Source: Dethiosulfatibacter sp.
Lineage (GTDB): Bacteria > Bacillota_A > Clostridia > Tissierellales > Dethiosulfatibacteraceae
Length of the DNA: 9,619 bases
Assembly (NCBI GenBank): GCA_019084435.1
Contig: JAHRFV010000274.1
Span: 1-9,619 of the forward strand
Reading direction: 5' to 3'
How positions within the stretch are numbered: the stretch's first letter is position 1; every line of letters begins with the position of its first letter. The notes under the pieces were generated by a model. The model saw only the letters and a program-made list of their open reading frames with translations, did not search any database and was not told where the DNA came from. This document shows positions 8,239 through 9,619 of this stretch, one piece after another. Both the position numbers and the translations under genes were made by a program.

Positions 8239-9489
8239 TTATTCATCCTCGCCAGCGATATCATCACCTAATCTTAATCTAAAATCATAATCTTTAACAA
8301 AATCAAGTTCTTCTTTTGTGAATTTAAAATATACTCCAAGTTGTTCATCAATTCTATCTAAAATTTCTTTATTATATTTAGGCTTAAAAATTGTAAATTC
8401 AACCTCCCCCATTTTTTCCCCAAGATTTCTCTTGCTTATTAAACTGTTCGTACTTAAACCCAAAATAAAATCAATTGCTAGCTTTTCAAAAATATTTACC
8501 ATTTCAGAGGTCATTTCTGTGTAATCAAAAGGGAATTCTAAAATATCTTTTTTCATAATATCTCTTCCATCGGAAAATATCACCCAATACCAATAGAATA
8601 AACTAGAATTAACAAGTGCTATAAAAACATACTTATTAAATTTTTTACTTACTGTTATTGGTTTATATTTACTGGACTTTAATTTGCCTTTTTTACTACT
8701 ATAAAACTCAGGGATATAATCCAACGCCTTTAACCAATATCCTGGGCTCGAATGGTAATAAAAAGAATGCTCATCATCATATTTTGAATCTATATAGTGT
8801 TGCACACTTTTTTTCTTAGAATATATTTTCCCGAGTATAGAATTCTCTAACTTGGTATATATTTTGGGAATTGTTCCAGTTTTAATATCTTTAAAAATAC
8901 ATTCTTCATAAGTTAGGTTCTTGAACAAATTTTTACGTTCATTACTAAACCACTTTTGCATATTTGTTGTAAAAGTTTTCTGTGGCTCATTTAAATCATT
9001 AATGATTTCACCTAATACAATCGATACTCTTTGTTCTACTTTGAAAAATATTTTGCTAGGTCGTGTTCCATAACTACTAATATATATACTACTACTCTTA
9101 TCCTTTACAAAACTCTGAAATGACTTCATTCTATTGCTTGAAAAGCTTGAAATTGGAATGATGAAGCCAAAATTACTTTTGCATTTTTTTATTGAGTTTT
9201 CAAGCATAAAAGAAAATAGATTTCTAGTATTAAGTGTTTCTAAGCTTACATGTTGATAATTAGAAACATCAACATCTACATATGGAGGATTACCTATAGC
9301 TATTTCAAATCCTCCTTTTTCAAAAACCTCTGGAAACTCTAGTTCCCAATGGAAAAATTGATTATTCTTTGCAAATGTTATTAATTGACTGATTTCTTCA
9401 TTGTCAAATACTCTAAAATCTCTTGTATTCATAATCTCAGCATACTTGATTTCATCCTTCACCCCCCCATGATATTGACGTAGTGTCAA
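8239..9489 (-). pseudogene. C-terminal part of Eco57I/PglX-like adenine-N6 DNA methyltransferase, 5'-truncated
   Basis: The product contains the adenine-N6 (gamma-class) motif IV, IGNPPYVDVD (residues 65-74), preceded by HWELEFPEVFE (47-57) and F-E-I-A-I, the usual lead-in in Eco57I-type enzymes. Next come a GFIIPISSF strand (108-116) and a target-recognition-like region with ALVNSSLFYWYW (291-302), DGRDI and LEFPFD (317-322). The C-terminus (DEQLGVYF, then FTKEELDFVKDYDFR) is also typical. Intact relatives usually exceed 900 residues and have the SAM-binding F-x-G-x-G motif I well before NPPY. Here only about 64 codons precede NPPY, so catalysis should be lost. The open frame can begin only at TTG 9489, immediately after an in-frame TAG and inside an inverted repeat, so genuine coding probably starts near 9480. 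In BREX the methyltransferase marks host DNA at a non-palindromic site; the role is inferred from context. The stop lies one base before the DUF4007 start. Confidence 0.78.
8247..8250 (-). promoter_or_regulatory. Ribosome-binding site deciding the DUF4007 gene start
   Basis: GAGG on the minus strand, nine bases before ATG 8237, inside the last codons of the methyltransferase fragment. The ATG at 8246 directly abuts it and is excluded. It is weaker than the G-rich sites of the other genes, so this protein may depend on translation arriving from the upstream gene. Confidence 0.5.
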
Positions 9490-9499
9490 CTAAGACACT
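9482..9499. repeat. Inverted repeat at the right junction
   Basis: AGTGTC (9482-9487) and GACACT (9494-9499) form a perfect 6-bp palindrome around AACTAA. It sits exactly where the methyltransferase coding sequence ends. On the plus strand it is followed by CGTTTTTT, so it could also act as a weak rho-independent terminator for rightward transcription, although no plus-strand gene feeds it. The position favours the end of an inserted element. The GTTGACACTA-type sequence vaguely recalls IS21-like ends, but I cannot confirm a family. Confidence 0.5.
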
Positions 9500-9619
9500 C
9501 GTTTTTTATTTTAAATCCTTTTATTTTCAAGGGTTTCACTCTTTTTTTAACAAAAATAACAATGACCCCCTTTTTTGAGATATAATTTAAGCTTCTGAAC
9601 CCAAAATTTACTCTGAAAG
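9490..9619. other. Non-coding right flank replacing the 5' part of the methyltransferase gene
   Basis: None of the three minus-strand frames continues the methyltransferase. Two are closed by stops early. The third is open for about 43 codons but gives a Lys/Ile/Val-rich peptide ending in TGA at the junction, with no SAM-binding motif. On the minus strand the flank includes AAAAAAGGGGGTCA, resembling a ribosome-binding site but with no start codon suitably placed, and an AT-rich stretch. It probably belongs to an inserted element or to a deletion partner lying further right. Confidence 0.45.

Noticed and set aside
9487..9489. TTG as the genuine start of the methyltransferase
   Set aside because: It directly follows an in-frame TAG, lies in an inverted repeat, has no ribosome-binding site, and the protein would lack the SAM-binding motif.
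9482..9507. Rho-independent terminator (palindrome followed by a T run on the plus strand)
   Set aside because: The stem is only 6 bp, no plus-strand gene reads into it, and its position at the coding break fits an element end better. Kept only as an inverted repeat.

Overview
The window is AT-rich (about 30% G+C by eye). Its genes have strong G-rich Shine-Dalgarno sites (AAGGGGG or GAGGGG). This suggests a low-GC Gram-positive bacterium (Bacillota: Bacillus- or Clostridium-like). No marker gene fixes the genus.

Nearly everything between about 142 and 9480 is one leftward-reading (minus-strand) block of six tightly packed genes that I recognise as a BREX-type phage-defence cluster. In transcription order, right to left, they are: the C-terminal part of a PglX-like adenine-N6 DNA methyltransferase (8239-9489); a DUF4007-family helix-turn-helix protein (7434-8237); a small BrxF-like P-loop NTPase (6950-7414); a large BrxC/PglY-type P-loop ATPase (2857-6957); a PglZ-domain putative phosphohydrolase (496-2853); and the N-terminal piece of a BrxL Lon-like protein (82-483). 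Spacings run from an 8-bp overlap to a 19-bp gap, so this looks like one operon whose promoter lay to the right and is now missing.

Two things stand out. First, the gene set is a mosaic of named BREX types. BrxL, PglZ, BrxC and DUF4007 point to type 4, where a PAPS-reductase-like BrxP normally takes the methyltransferase's place. The methyltransferase and the BrxF-like NTPase point to type 3. Second, both end genes are broken. The methyltransferase lacks everything upstream of roughly its NPPY motif, including the SAM-binding motif I. BrxL stops after about 114 family-like residues out of the several hundred expected. Beyond each break the sequence is non-coding and unlike the gene it interrupts, with an 18-bp inverted repeat at the right junction and a sigma-A-like promoter in the left flank. 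Mobile-element insertion or deletion at both edges is the simplest explanation. The four middle genes are full-length with intact motifs, so the damage is probably recent, or the core keeps some function.

No RNA genes, CRISPR arrays, origins or complete insertion sequences were found. The plus strand appears to carry no genes.
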